Assembly: GCA_947503715.1 (NCBI GenBank)
Contig: CANNER010000004.1
Span: 372,001-436,000 of the forward strand
Source of the DNA: an uncultured Caulobacterales bacterium
Lineage (GTDB): Bacteria; Pseudomonadota; Alphaproteobacteria; Caulobacterales; Maricaulaceae
Direction of reading: 5' to 3'
DNA length: 64,000 nt
A program made the translations under genes and the position numbers. This document shows, piece after piece, positions 18,123-30,412 of this stretch. A model generated the notes under the pieces. The model saw only the letters and a list, made by a program, of their open reading frames with translations. It did no database searches and was not told the origin of the DNA. The first letter of the stretch is position 1. Every line of letters begins with the position of its first letter.

Positions 18123-20981
18123 TTAGTGCGCGTCATCCCTAGAGAATTTTGTAGCCATAGGCTTGCCCGAAAGCGGCCAGAGCTGCGCACCGTCCACAGG
18201 GCGTTTCTCGGTCGGAAAGCCGGTACAATGCGCTTGAGAATCCGCAACATAGAAATCCGTTGGGAAATTCACCTTCTCCGCAACAGCTGCTTTCGCACTC
18301 TCGGACAACTCAAATCCCCAGAGCTCAAGATAGTTGCTCATATCGCGATCAAGAGCATGAGAGAGTGCGATCAGGTTCCAATCATTATTCGTAAGGGCCC
18401 GCGCCTCTTCTCGCGTAAATGCGCCAAAGCCGAGGCCGTCTTTCTTTTCCGCCCAAGCCGTATCGTTATTATCGGCAAGATTAAATTCCCGGTCGATAAT
18501 ATGCTGACGCGCGAGGAGGAAATATCCGTTTTCCAGCAATCCTAAATCCTGTGCAGCCATCATGATTTGCAGGTTTATCGCCGCCCCATCGCTCCAATTC
18601 GTGAGGTTTTGATCCCGCATATATTGCGCGGGATCCGCCGCATTCCGGCTGGCCTGAACCGTCTCAAACAGGTTTTGATAGGGCAGGTTTTGGCAGCCCA
18701 GATCGGACGTATTCGACGTTTCCTTGAAAAATTCAGATTTTGAGAAATAGCTGTAAGGATTCGTGCCCGTATGTCCGGGCTGGCCGGCGTAGAGGAAACG
18801 GCTGCGTTCCAGACCGTGGCCCAGTTCATGAATATCGCCGTGGCCAATCGGGTTGAAATCCCAATAGGCGTCATAGGGGTTGCCGGAACAGCCATATCCG
18901 CAGGTCGCCTGATCGGCATTCATATGTTTGACCGTGTCCAGCGTATAAATCTCCAGACCATTCGCAGCAGCGAAATCGTGGATTTCCGGCACAACATCGA
19001 TACCGTCACCTTTTAATCCCGCAAGAACATGGGGCAGGTTATGGAGATGATATTGCGTGGCTTCCGCGACCTGTGCGGCACTGGGCCAGACGGGATGATT
19101 GACGGTTTCGCGCATTTTTTCCAGCGTCGAGTGAACTTGAAATCCGGGGGTGATCAGCTCCGCCCAATCAAACGTCCCCGCATCTAATTTCGCTTCGAAA
19201 TCGGCATCATCTTCGGGCCCGCGCCACACGGCATGTTCGCCGACATCTTCGAAGCGGAACTGCGTTTCGACATCTTTGCCGTCAAACCGCACCTGTATGG
19301 GACCACCTAGTGGAGACGTAAATGTCAGCGTTTCCCCCGGCGCAATCGGCATATCCTGTGACGACAGATATTTAGGGCGCTTATACCCGTTCGTCTCGAA
19401 CTCATGCGTTGCACCGGAGCGCACGAGGTTGATGCGAATATGCGTCCCGACATCGGAATCATCCAATCGCGTCACACGGACGGTCTGCCCCGGAACAGCA
19501 TAGACTCCGGCGGCAGAATAATGACGGCGGGCTGTCAGATCGACAGTCTTATTCGTCAGCGACGTTCCCGTAAAATCACTGCGTGAGAAATTGCCGAGGT
19601 CAGCCTGAACAGGTGTAGAGCTTCGCGCGGTATGGACGACGTGATCGGCAAACATTGAGCGGAGGAAATCACCGCGCAGTGTCGCGACTTTATCCATGGG
19701 ATAGGTAACATCCTCGCGAAATTTATCCGCCAACAGGACCAAGCCCTTATCCAAACGATGACCGCTGAGTTGAAAAACATCCGTCGCGCTGCGGTCATAG
19801 CCATCAATACGAGATTTCAGGTTTTGCGCAGGCTCGTGGAAATCCGTATTATAGGCATGGCCGTCAGGGCAGGATTTATCTTCGCAAGTCGAGAGATCGA
19901 ACGCGAAACTATCATCGCGTAAATTCGTGAGGAGTGTTTCCAGCGCAGCGGCTTCATCAGACAGGTCGCCATAATTAGCCGTGCCGTCAAAAGCGACCAT
20001 GGATTGCCGCCGCCAGTAATTATCTCCAGCATAATTCGCACCTAGCATCGAGATAAGGCTCGCTCCCAGCGGTTTCAGGTCGCCGTCATGATGTAGATAG
20101 AGAACAGCCTGTCCACGTGCGAGCGCAGCTTCGACCGCAGCAGAAACACCGTCATCTTCGCCGACCTGACTAATGATGAGCAGATCAGGATTATCCGCGA
20201 GACAGCCTGCCAAAGCCGCGCCGTCGCATGCCGCGGCCTCATTATATATAACGCGCGTATCGTAAGCCACGTCCAGCCAAGCGCGCGTGCCGTTTTGATC
20301 CGGGAAATAATAGCTCTGGTCCATCTGGGCGATAACGACATTTAGAGTTCCCGTATCGAGATCGTCCCGCCCCGAGAGCCATGCCACCGCGTTTTTCAAA
20401 AATGCATCCATGCCGTCGGGCGATGCACCCCGATGAATATTCCGCATCGGGTTAGACCCCATGACCAAATGTCGAGCCTCACCTGTCGTTCCCGCCACGG
20501 CCAAACCCGCAGACTGCACCTCATAACCATCGCGCGTCACGGCATTAGAGCGCAGCACGATTCCGGCATCCGCTCCTGCGATCAGGAGTCCGGTATCATG
20601 GGTGGGGTCCCAGCTGATAGAGGTCAGTGAATCCGCCGTGACGGCCCCGTCTTCGGCCAAATTAAAGAGCGCACGTTTCACGCTGTCATGATCAGCGGAT
20701 GTACAGGTGACGACATCCAGCACATCGGAAAATAAATCTCCCATCGTGGCAAGGCTCGCATCACCTGCCGCAATGGCCCGACTGGCATTCGCATTTTTCG
20801 TACGGGCGGCACAGCCTTTTTCAGCACCAACAGATGTGGGCGCAGGAGCCGGTTCGGAAACAGGGGGTGGCGGCGGTGTTGAGACCGTCGGCGAACTTCC
20901 TCCGCCTCCGCCACAGGCAGACATCGCGGTGAGCGCCGTCATAGCCAATAGCGCAGGTTTCAAGACTGTATTGCGGATCAT
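18123..20981 (-). CDS. ImpA-like metalloprotease lipoprotein (M60-like gluzincin)
   Basis: 952 aa from the Met at 20981, with a lipobox MSAC (Cys23) followed by a GGGGG stretch and proline-rich linker (STPPPPPVSEPAPAPT), the layout of a surface-exposed lipoprotein. The catalytic zinc motif HELGH lies at about residue 715 in GHGDIHELGHGLERSRF. The architecture matches the immunomodulating metalloprotease (ImpA) family, whose Pseudomonas member cleaves glycoproteins next to O-glycans. An environmental counterpart would more likely degrade marine mucin-like glycoproteins; this is inference. The upstream thioesterase is divergent. Confidence 0.85.
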   Translation of the reverse strand: MIRNTVLKPALLAMTALTAMSACGGGGGSSPTVSTPPPPPVSEPAPAPTSVGAEKGCAARTKNANASRAIAAGDASLATMGDLFSDVLDVVTCTSADHDSVKRALFNLAEDGAVTADSLTSISWDPTHDTGLLIAGADAGIVLRSNAVTRDGYEVQSAGLAVAGTTGEARHLVMGSNPMRNIHRGASPDGMDAFLKNAVAWLSGRDDLDTGTLNVVIAQMDQSYYFPDQNGTRAWLDVAYDTRVIYNEAAACDGAALAGCLADNPDLLIISQVGEDDGVSAAVEAALARGQAVLYLHHDGDLKPLGASLISMLGANYAGDNYWRRQSMVAFDGTANYGDLSDEAAALETLLTNLRDDSFAFDLSTCEDKSCPDGHAYNTDFHEPAQNLKSRIDGYDRSATDVFQLSGHRLDKGLVLLADKFREDVTYPMDKVATLRGDFLRSMFADHVVHTARSSTPVQADLGNFSRSDFTGTSLTNKTVDLTARRHYSAAGVYAVPGQTVRVTRLDDSDVGTHIRINLVRSGATHEFETNGYKRPKYLSSQDMPIAPGETLTFTSPLGGPIQVRFDGKDVETQFRFEDVGEHAVWRGPEDDADFEAKLDAGTFDWAELITPGFQVHSTLEKMRETVNHPVWPSAAQVAEATQYHLHNLPHVLAGLKGDGIDVVPEIHDFAAANGLEIYTLDTVKHMNADQATCGYGCSGNPYDAYWDFNPIGHGDIHELGHGLERSRFLYAGQPGHTGTNPYSYFSKSEFFKETSNTSDLGCQNLPYQNLFETVQASRNAADPAQYMRDQNLTNWSDGAAINLQIMMAAQDLGLLENGYFLLARQHIIDREFNLADNNDTAWAEKKDGLGFGAFTREEARALTNNDWNLIALSHALDRDMSNYLELWGFELSESAKAAVAEKVNFPTDFYVADSQAHCTGFPTEKRPVDGAQLWPLSGKPMATKFSRDDAH

Positions 20982-21082
20982 CACGGATAGGTCTTCCCAA
21001 GCGACCGGCATTGCCCCAACATGCCGGAAAAGGGCGGCCTATCAGATCGACCAAAAGACAGCGTGAAAAGACAGGGTTAATC

Positions 21083-21877
21083 ATGAATGAAGGCTGGAAT
21101 GATATCCGGGACGCGATACAGGGGGATGGCGACGGATTGTCCGCGCCCATCCCCGATCATTGGCGGCAGGGCCGGACCTGTTACGGGGGGATGACCGCGG
21201 CATTAATGTATGAAGCCGCATTACAGCAGGTTGAGGACTTACCGCCCCTGCGCTCGGCCATTGTCAATTTTGTCGGACCCGTCACGGATACGCCTGTCCT
21301 GACATCAGAACTGTTAAGACGTGGACGGAATGTGACCAATCTTTCCAGCCGTGCGGATGTGGGCGAGCAATGTGTCGGCCGCGCGGACTTTCTCTTCGGG
21401 GCATCACGGACATCTGAGGTCGGCGTGGATTTCCCTGCACCCGACGCACCGCTGCCGGAAGAGTGTGAATTGTTCACACCGGAATTTACGAAACCCATGG
21501 TTCCTGCCTTCTTCCACAATTTCGATACGCGCCTGATCGCGGGCGAACGTCCGATGACCGGTACGGAAGGTTACATCCGAACGTGGTCCCGGCATATGGA
21601 CCCTGCGTCTCGTGCAGGGACGGGCAGCCTGCTCTGTCTGGCCGATGTCCTACCGCCCGCAGCCCTGCCGCTCATCCGGACGATGGCACCCGTCAGTTCC
21701 ATGAGCTGGATCGTCAATATTCTGTCGGATAAACCGGAAACAGAGGACGGCTGGTGGCAGGTCGAATCCCGCCTCACCGCTGCCGGCGGCGGCTATTCCA
21801 CACAGGTCATGCGGATATGGAACACGGCAGGCGAACTCGTCGTCGAAGGCATGCAATCAATAGCTATTTTCGCTTAG
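21083..21877 (+). CDS. Acyl-CoA thioesterase, TesB-like double hotdog
   Basis: 264 aa from the ATG at 21083 (an in-frame opening from 21011 adds a basic non-conserved stretch). Two hotdog halves: residues 1-110 include DHWRQGRTCYGGMTAALMYEA and residues about 155-264 end YSTQVMRIWNTAGELVVEGMQSIAIF. The pattern is the thioesterase-superfamily arrangement of TesB-like enzymes that hydrolyse acyl-CoA to fatty acid and CoA. The stop codon overlaps that of the convergent barrel gene by four bases. Confidence 0.82.
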   Translation: MNEGWNDIRDAIQGDGDGLSAPIPDHWRQGRTCYGGMTAALMYEAALQQVEDLPPLRSAIVNFVGPVTDTPVLTSELLRRGRNVTNLSSRADVGEQCVGRADFLFGASRTSEVGVDFPAPDAPLPEECELFTPEFTKPMVPAFFHNFDTRLIAGERPMTGTEGYIRTWSRHMDPASRAGTGSLLCLADVLPPAALPLIRTMAPVSSMSWIVNILSDKPETEDGWWQVESRLTAAGGGYSTQVMRIWNTAGELVVEGMQSIAIFA

Positions 21878-23022
21878 CGGCGAGCCTTGAATGCGTTCGT
21901 CAAAAACGCTGTGCCATAGGTGAAATTAATATTGGCGGTCCAATTATCCAAGTCGCCCTCGCCGGTGCCGGGGCCATCGCTCCGTTGATAGGCCGCACCA
22001 AATTCGATGTTCATATTAGGACCGAAATTCCAGACAGCCGCCGCACCAAGCTGTCCGTAATCGTCAAAACGATAGAGCGCATCGCCGCGTTGCGCGTTGA
22101 GGTCTTCGCCGGAATAATAGCTGGCATCCAGTCGTACGAGCGTTGAGTCGCTCACGCGCAAATCAACATTCGCACCGACTTCCCACCCATCACCATCGGT
22201 GGACGGCGCATCTTTCGTATTTTCCGAACTAAAGATCGCGGCGCCGCGCAGGCGGACATCTTCAATTGTGTCCCAGCCCAGCGCATTCCCAACACCAACG
22301 GACGCACCCAAAAGACCTGCATAATTATCATCGACACGACGGGATTCTGAAATTTGTCCGCCCGCATGGGCATAGTGGAATTGCCCGTCGAGACGCAGGA
22401 CATCATCGAAGAGACGGACCTGAGAGACGTTTCCGATCTCAAATTCTTCCGCGCGGATATCGCCCTCACGAATGCGCCAATTTATCCAGCTATCCTGTTT
22501 GAAATAATTCTTATTCACGCGGAACTGGAAACCCTGCTCCGCCAAATCTTGAAATTTGTTTGTATCATCGAACAAGGCCTGATGCGACGCATGGGTCGGC
22601 AGGAGTGTGCCTGCAATGATGTGTACATCCTCTGTCGGCTCGACCGCAATCCGAACCAGCGGCTCAATAATATCCAACCCGTCATCATCGCCGAAATTCT
22701 GACCCAGGACCGCGCCGACCTCGAATGTCACTTTTTCATTCGCCTTGTACCGCATCCGAATGGGAGCCAGCACACCGAAGAAGGTCTGACCATCCAAAGT
22801 GTCAAAGCCAATTAATTCCGTGTTCTTGAAGAATACAGCCGTTTCGACGACCACGTCCAGCTCTCCAACGGCCGTTTCAATCTCTTCCGTTCCCGTCGGA
22901 TAATCAAAATTCTGACCAATCGCGGTGGAGGTCAAAATGATGGAACTTTCCTGCGCTTGTACCGTCATGCTCAGAGCCGATGCGGCGATAAGGGCCGTCG
23001 TGAATAAAATTTTGTTCGGCAT
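21874..23022 (-). CDS. Outer-membrane beta-barrel protein, porin-like, unknown function
   Basis: About 382 aa from the ATG at 23022 (a GTG at 23031 is in frame). The signal peptide ends SMTVQAQE. The mature protein is a succession of amphipathic strands with aromatic belts (NIEFGAAYQRS, WTANINFTYGTAF), consistent with a 16-18-stranded barrel. The C-terminus KARR is unusual because BAM clients normally end in an aromatic residue. No specific porin family could be named. It shares a 75-base divergent promoter region with the small XRE gene. Confidence 0.65.
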   Translation of the reverse strand: MPNKILFTTALIAASALSMTVQAQESSIILTSTAIGQNFDYPTGTEEIETAVGELDVVVETAVFFKNTELIGFDTLDGQTFFGVLAPIRMRYKANEKVTFEVGAVLGQNFGDDDGLDIIEPLVRIAVEPTEDVHIIAGTLLPTHASHQALFDDTNKFQDLAEQGFQFRVNKNYFKQDSWINWRIREGDIRAEEFEIGNVSQVRLFDDVLRLDGQFHYAHAGGQISESRRVDDNYAGLLGASVGVGNALGWDTIEDVRLRGAAIFSSENTKDAPSTDGDGWEVGANVDLRVSDSTLVRLDASYYSGEDLNAQRGDALYRFDDYGQLGAAAVWNFGPNMNIEFGAAYQRSDGPGTGEGDLDNWTANINFTYGTAFLTNAFKARR

Positions 23023-23097
23023 GTTCTGCACCCATTAAAAATTATGTCTTTGCGTGTAGGGCGTTATGGTAAACAAAAGATTGGTTTAGGAGACGAC

Positions 23098-23382
23098 ATG
23101 GCAGATGATCAAAATGAAAATTTGGATGTCGCCATTGGGCGTCGGCTCTCCACCCTGCGCGAGACATCAGGTCTTACCCGAACGGAACTCGCGTCGAAAT
23201 CCGGCTATCCGCTCTCAGAAATTATTGCGCATGAGGATGGAAGCCTGCGACTAACCGCGCAACGTATGTTTAAGCTCTGCACACTCTTGGGTGCAAAACC
23301 CGCCGACCTCCTACAGGGCCTGCAAGAAGATGGACGCGGTGGCCGATCACTGCATGATGGATCGGAAGAGTTCGGGGATTAA
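23098..23382 (+). CDS. Small XRE-family helix-turn-helix protein
   Basis: 94 aa. The start at 23098 has the ribosome-binding site TTAGGAGAC. Residues 13-65 form one HTH_3 domain: GRRLSTLRETSGLTRTELASKSGYPLSEIIAHEDG. The C-terminal tail is Gly/Asp/Glu-rich and probably disordered. A nearby target is suggested by its position head-to-head with the barrel gene, but this is inference. It ends in a four-base convergent stop overlap with the phytase-like gene. Confidence 0.85.
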   Translation: MADDQNENLDVAIGRRLSTLRETSGLTRTELASKSGYPLSEIIAHEDGSLRLTAQRMFKLCTLLGAKPADLLQGLQEDGRGGRSLHDGSEEFGD

Positions 23383-25895
23383 TCCAGCTCGACCAAACGC
23401 GTTTCACCGACATTACTGCGCAGGCCGTCATTATCATTCACGATAAATGTGCGTCCGTCCGGCGTCACGGCTAAACCTTCAACGCTATTTGGAATGGTCC
23501 CGTTTCCTGCGGGCAGGTCTTCTGACACAATTAAATCGCGAAACAGCGTTTTGCTCGCCCTGTTACCGGCAGAGACAGTTTCCAAATTAGCCGTGTAAAT
23601 CCGCTTTACGGCTGCATCCGGTCCCGCTTGAGAATCATTTTCCATAAGGCGGAATTCACCGCCACCAATGGACGCGATATCCGTCAAACTCACCCGCCCG
23701 CCATTTTGCGATTCCGGTGTATCAACGCGGTAAAAGATGAAATCCCATTGGCCTGTCGCCGTGTCATAGCGGCCAATCCGATTATCATTTTCCATGCCCC
23801 AAGGTCTTTGGAACGTGACATATAAAACACCATCCTCCTCCGCCACGCCGGAAAACCCACGCGTTTCCTGTAAGGCTTCGACATTGGCGGGCAGTCGAAC
23901 TGCTTCCTGAATCACACCTGCCGCGTCGGTTCTGACGAGGAGGTTGATCGCGTCAATGGGTTCAAACAATGTGTTCTCCGCATCGCCTTCACCCTCTGCC
24001 ACAACCCAGAATCCGCCGCCGGTCGCCACCGTAATGCCCTCAAGATCAAGATTAACCGTGCCGTCCGGATTGGTCAGGTCGTCACGGTCATTTCCGTCAA
24101 ACCGGTCTCTGTCGCTACCCGGGCCGGACACCGTGAGGGTTGAGAGGATGTTATTATCGTCGCGCAATTGGATATCCTCGGCGAGGCGCGCAGGTGTTTC
24201 CGACAAGTCGAGACGGAAAATCCGGTTGGCATCAAAAGCCGCATCTTCGACAGAATAAAGATTCGTCGCATTATTCGGGTCCTCAGTCAGGGCCGAGAGC
24301 GCACCCCAAGGAATAGGTGTGCCATCGAGGCGGTCTACGGCCTTGATAGTCGGGTATGTCAACTCTGAGACGACATATTCGTAGATTGCGATTGAGGACC
24401 GAACATCCTCGGACCGGTCATCTTCCTCGCCCGCGACGACGAGGAGATTACGCGACGGTATGGCTTTTATGCCTTCGGGACTCGCAGGGCTCGGCAAGGT
24501 CTGCGCCGAAATCGGCGCCGTCGGATCGGCAATGTCGTATACAAAAACCAAGTCTCCGCGTTCCGAGCCGATAAATAAATATCGATCCGCGCCAAAAATA
24601 CCGACTTCCGCCCCTTCGGGTTCATTGCCGCTATTCTCTGAGCGGCTGTCAGGGTAATGACCGAGACGGGCGGCCTCGTGATCGAGGGCATTTCCGGCCT
24701 CGACTTGTATCGCGCCAGTTGTGTCAAACACAGTGAAGCCGCGTCCACCGCCCAGTTCTGCGCCCTCATTCGCGGTCGCAAATGTGTCCGTGTTAATCCA
24801 CGCCACACCGTCTGGTTCACGGACGACACCGACGAGACGCTGACTGAGGGAGATGACGTCAATCTCGCCTTCCAGCGCGTCGACATTATCGAGATTAACA
24901 CTTCCGGCGGAGAAATCAGCCGTGACCGTATTCGTATTTAAATCAACGAGGACGAGATGATTATTTGTCTGCAAACTGACAACGCCGATATTGTCGTCAT
25001 TAATATCGACAAATTCCGGTTCGGGATCATTCCCATCGACATCCGCCAAACCCGTCAGATCAATCTGCGTCTCAGTCCAATCCGCAGGCGTGTCAGAGGA
25101 CACATCTAATGAGAGCAAAAAGCCAGGAATAGGCGGCTGGTCGGAACTGTTCGTATTTGGATTTTCAACCGCGACAAGCGCCCGCGTCCCATCCGGTGAA
25201 ATCGCGACAGAGTCTGGATTACCTGCGACTGAAAAAGATCGGACAATTGTTCGCGTTGTGAGGTTTACGACTTCCAGTGACCCATTGTCAGGTCCCGTCG
25301 TATCAGGTCGGTCCACCGCCACGATTGCAAAATTTCCAATCACGGCCAGAGAGGTCGGGGTTCCGGCTAAGTCACGCGTCCCGGCAGCCCCCGGATTGGA
25401 CGGGTCCGTAATATCGACAAAGCCGAGCGTCTGACGGGGCGGGTCGGTATAGATTAGCGTGTTTCCATCCTGCGACACATCTACAATCTCTGCTGAACGT
25501 TGAATATCCGTATCGCAATCGGCGTCCTGTTGTCGGCAGACGGGGAAAGTCGCAATGCGCGTGAAGTTCTCGAGCGTGTTAGGCGGCGCGACATTACAAG
25601 TGAAAGTCGTGCTATCCACTTCACCGGATTCGAGCGTGCCATTCCCGTTATCATCCAAGCCCGTATCCGTGCGCGTGCCGCCCCGGAAACAATTTGCATC
25701 GCCAGCAGCCAATTGAACATCAATCGTAATCGTCGCAGGCGGCGGCGGTGGAGGCGCGGGCGGCGTAACAACAGTCGGGGCTCTCTCACTGCCACCACCT
25801 CCCCCACCACATCCGGCAAGAGCGGTGCAGGCTAAAAGCGCTGCGCCCAAAAAAGTTGACGAAAAACGCCGGGGTACAAAAAGAGATTCGAGCAT
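23379..25895 (-). CDS. Lipoprotein with beta-propeller and phytase-like esterase domain
   Basis: 838 aa. Lipobox ALAGC (Cys29), a GGGGGG stretch and a polyproline linker indicate a surface lipoprotein. Residues about 60-100 (GGTRTDTGLDDNGNGTLESGEV) match the short repeat found at the N-terminus of many marine surface proteins. Residues about 110-480 form a choice-of-anchor-I-like beta-propeller (NFAIVAVDRPD, SVAISPDGTRALVAVENP). Residues about 500-838 match the esterase-like-activity-of-phytase domain, ending NSVEGLAVTPDGRTFIVNDNDG. It may be a phosphate or organophosphate scavenger, but no phosphate regulon site was seen. Confidence 0.78.
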   Translation of the reverse strand: MLESLFVPRRFSSTFLGAALLACTALAGCGGGGGGSERAPTVVTPPAPPPPPPATITIDVQLAAGDANCFRGGTRTDTGLDDNGNGTLESGEVDSTTFTCNVAPPNTLENFTRIATFPVCRQQDADCDTDIQRSAEIVDVSQDGNTLIYTDPPRQTLGFVDITDPSNPGAAGTRDLAGTPTSLAVIGNFAIVAVDRPDTTGPDNGSLEVVNLTTRTIVRSFSVAGNPDSVAISPDGTRALVAVENPNTNSSDQPPIPGFLLSLDVSSDTPADWTETQIDLTGLADVDGNDPEPEFVDINDDNIGVVSLQTNNHLVLVDLNTNTVTADFSAGSVNLDNVDALEGEIDVISLSQRLVGVVREPDGVAWINTDTFATANEGAELGGGRGFTVFDTTGAIQVEAGNALDHEAARLGHYPDSRSENSGNEPEGAEVGIFGADRYLFIGSERGDLVFVYDIADPTAPISAQTLPSPASPEGIKAIPSRNLLVVAGEEDDRSEDVRSSIAIYEYVVSELTYPTIKAVDRLDGTPIPWGALSALTEDPNNATNLYSVEDAAFDANRIFRLDLSETPARLAEDIQLRDDNNILSTLTVSGPGSDRDRFDGNDRDDLTNPDGTVNLDLEGITVATGGGFWVVAEGEGDAENTLFEPIDAINLLVRTDAAGVIQEAVRLPANVEALQETRGFSGVAEEDGVLYVTFQRPWGMENDNRIGRYDTATGQWDFIFYRVDTPESQNGGRVSLTDIASIGGGEFRLMENDSQAGPDAAVKRIYTANLETVSAGNRASKTLFRDLIVSEDLPAGNGTIPNSVEGLAVTPDGRTFIVNDNDGLRSNVGETRLVELD

Positions 25896-25968
25896 TCAGA
25901 CAGCCTCCTGCTTACACTCTGACCGTTCATTCGCACCGGACTCAAGTCACGCTACCTTTCAATTTCCT

Positions 25969-26418
25969 TCAACCCTTTAACGCAATGTAAGATTTGGTTA
26001 TAAACGGTAGGGTCTTTCGGTCCGGTGCGACCCAGTGATTTCGTGCAGCCTTAGAGAATAGCAAATCCTGCGACCAGTAAGCCGTAAGCCAGTCGGACCG
26101 CCCATATTCCGACGTAAGGATTGCATTGACGTTCTGATAAAGATGTAATTCCAAGTTCATATGATGCTGAACCGCGAGCAATGACGCCACCGTAATTGTA
26201 TGATGATAGCCTTCGGTGTCCGTATTCGCGACACCCGTCGCTTCATTATATTCTCGGATGATGTCCGGCATATCCGCGAAGGCGTCCCGTGCAGGATCAA
26301 TCATAATCGCACAGGCAGCAGCAAAATGCGCAGCATGGCTCCAGTCGGGTTTTGGTAGGGTCTTGCGGCACAAGCCCTCATAAATATGCAGGACTTCTTT
26401 ATCGGAAGAATAGATCAT
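25969..26418 (-). CDS. Conserved hypothetical protein, about 150 aa
   Basis: 149 aa, soluble, alpha-helical by eye. The segments PDWSHAAHFAAAC, MPDIIREYNEATGVANTDTEGYHHTITVAS and the HHMNLELH-containing middle are recognisable from a widespread but uncharacterised proteobacterial family. Conserved His (SHAAH, GYHHT) suggest a possible metal site, but no function is known. It is transcribed alone; the hairpin upstream of it is a terminator pointing toward it from gyrB. Confidence 0.75.
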   Translation of the reverse strand: MIYSSDKEVLHIYEGLCRKTLPKPDWSHAAHFAAACAIMIDPARDAFADMPDIIREYNEATGVANTDTEGYHHTITVASLLAVQHHMNLELHLYQNVNAILTSEYGRSDWLTAYWSQDLLFSKAARNHWVAPDRKTLPFITKSYIALKG

Positions 26419-26455
26419 TAGGATGTCCTCGAATTAAATATCAGCGGACTTTGAA

Positions 26456-26484
26456 ATAGAAAACCCACCGACAGGGGTGGGTTG
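26456..26484 (-). terminator. Minus-strand terminator downstream of gyrB region
   Basis: On the minus strand AACCCACC pairs with GGTGGGTT around a six-base loop and is followed by TTCTATTTC. It would stop transcription coming from gyrB through the small plus-strand gene at 26639-26992. Confidence 0.65.
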
Positions 26485-26638
26485 AGTAGGTGTAGATTGA
26501 AACGTCTGTTCTTTAATCCAATACCATGCGCAAACACACCACAAAATCATGCTGTGTCTGTTGCTGTCGATATATAACGGCGTTACGCATGTTTCGCGTA
26601 TAGACTGTATACTCGGCGAAATTCAAGGACCTGATAAG

Positions 26639-29466
<2,828 letters not shown>

Positions 29467-29493
29467 TTACTCAATGTAAGGGCTACAGCCCTC

Positions 29494-30264
29494 TTAGTTC
29501 ATCGTGTAAACGACCCCGAACCGCGTGATCGTGTCGGTTTTCTCACGCCCCGGCAACACGTCCGTATGATGGTCCACGCGGAAACTGGCCCGCGCCGCCA
29601 GATTACCGACCAGATTGGCGGTCAGGCCCAACTCGTTCCACAGATAGGTATCGCTGGAGGAATAGATGACCTCGCTATTATTATAGAGCGAGACGGCATC
29701 GTTGAAATCATAGGCGATCTTGGACGCCCCGCGCAGGGCGAGTTCGTTCTGACGGTCCAAATCACCGGCGGCCTCCAGCACAGCGATTTCCGCCGCTGTC
29801 AGACCCGCAGCAACGGCGGGGAGTTGCGAGCGATAACCGAGGCCGGCTTCCACATCCCAGCCCAGCGGGGCGGGTTGCACCAACGCGTAACCCAGACCGG
29901 CACCGAGAAAGTAACCTTCCTCGAACGCGCCGAACTCATCGCGGTAATAATCCGCATTGCCGAGCGCGTAGAGACGATCCGTAATATCGCGGTTGACCTG
30001 ATAACCGAGCACGTAGCGCTCCTTATTCGTCTCGCCTGAAGCACGGCCAAAATCAGCAGACGCATTGACCGCATGTTTCCAAACGCCGGACTCCTTGGCG
30101 AGCTGCAAGCCCAACCCAATATCCGTCGTTTCTGTATTACCGGTTGTCTTAGAGCCCGTCAGCGACGCCTCGCCGGACCAGCCATCCGCATCCTGTGCCA
30201 TCGCGGTTGTTGCCATCGCCGTTGTCGCCATGAGGGCGATGAGTGTTTTCGAAATTTGTTTCAT
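29494..30264 (-). CDS. DUF481-family outer-membrane barrel protein
   Basis: 256 aa from the ATG at 30264, preceded by a GGAGA site; the frame stays open further upstream but overlaps the mscS start region and lacks a signal peptide there. The signal peptide ends TAMATTAMAQD. The mature protein shows the DUF481/YdiY pattern: GWSGEASLTGSKTTGNTETTDIGLG at the start and barrel strands ending with ITRFGVVYTMN. Such proteins are salt-induced outer-membrane barrels in enterobacteria. It lies upstream of gyrB on the same strand, separated by 72 bases with a short AGGGCT/AGCCCT palindrome. Confidence 0.83.
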   Translation of the reverse strand: MKQISKTLIALMATTAMATTAMAQDADGWSGEASLTGSKTTGNTETTDIGLGLQLAKESGVWKHAVNASADFGRASGETNKERYVLGYQVNRDITDRLYALGNADYYRDEFGAFEEGYFLGAGLGYALVQPAPLGWDVEAGLGYRSQLPAVAAGLTAAEIAVLEAAGDLDRQNELALRGASKIAYDFNDAVSLYNNSEVIYSSSDTYLWNELGLTANLVGNLAARASFRVDHHTDVLPGREKTDTITRFGVVYTMN

Positions 30265-30412
30265 GACCGAGGTCTCCTTCATTTTTGTTGGAGGGGCCAT
30301 ATTTCGAAGAAGGTGTATAATAGATGAACGCCCACATTTCGAAGCGTTCATAAACTGTTCACCCTGTTCCACGGTATGAAGCACCAACGCAATTATATGG
30401 CTGGAGGGCCCC

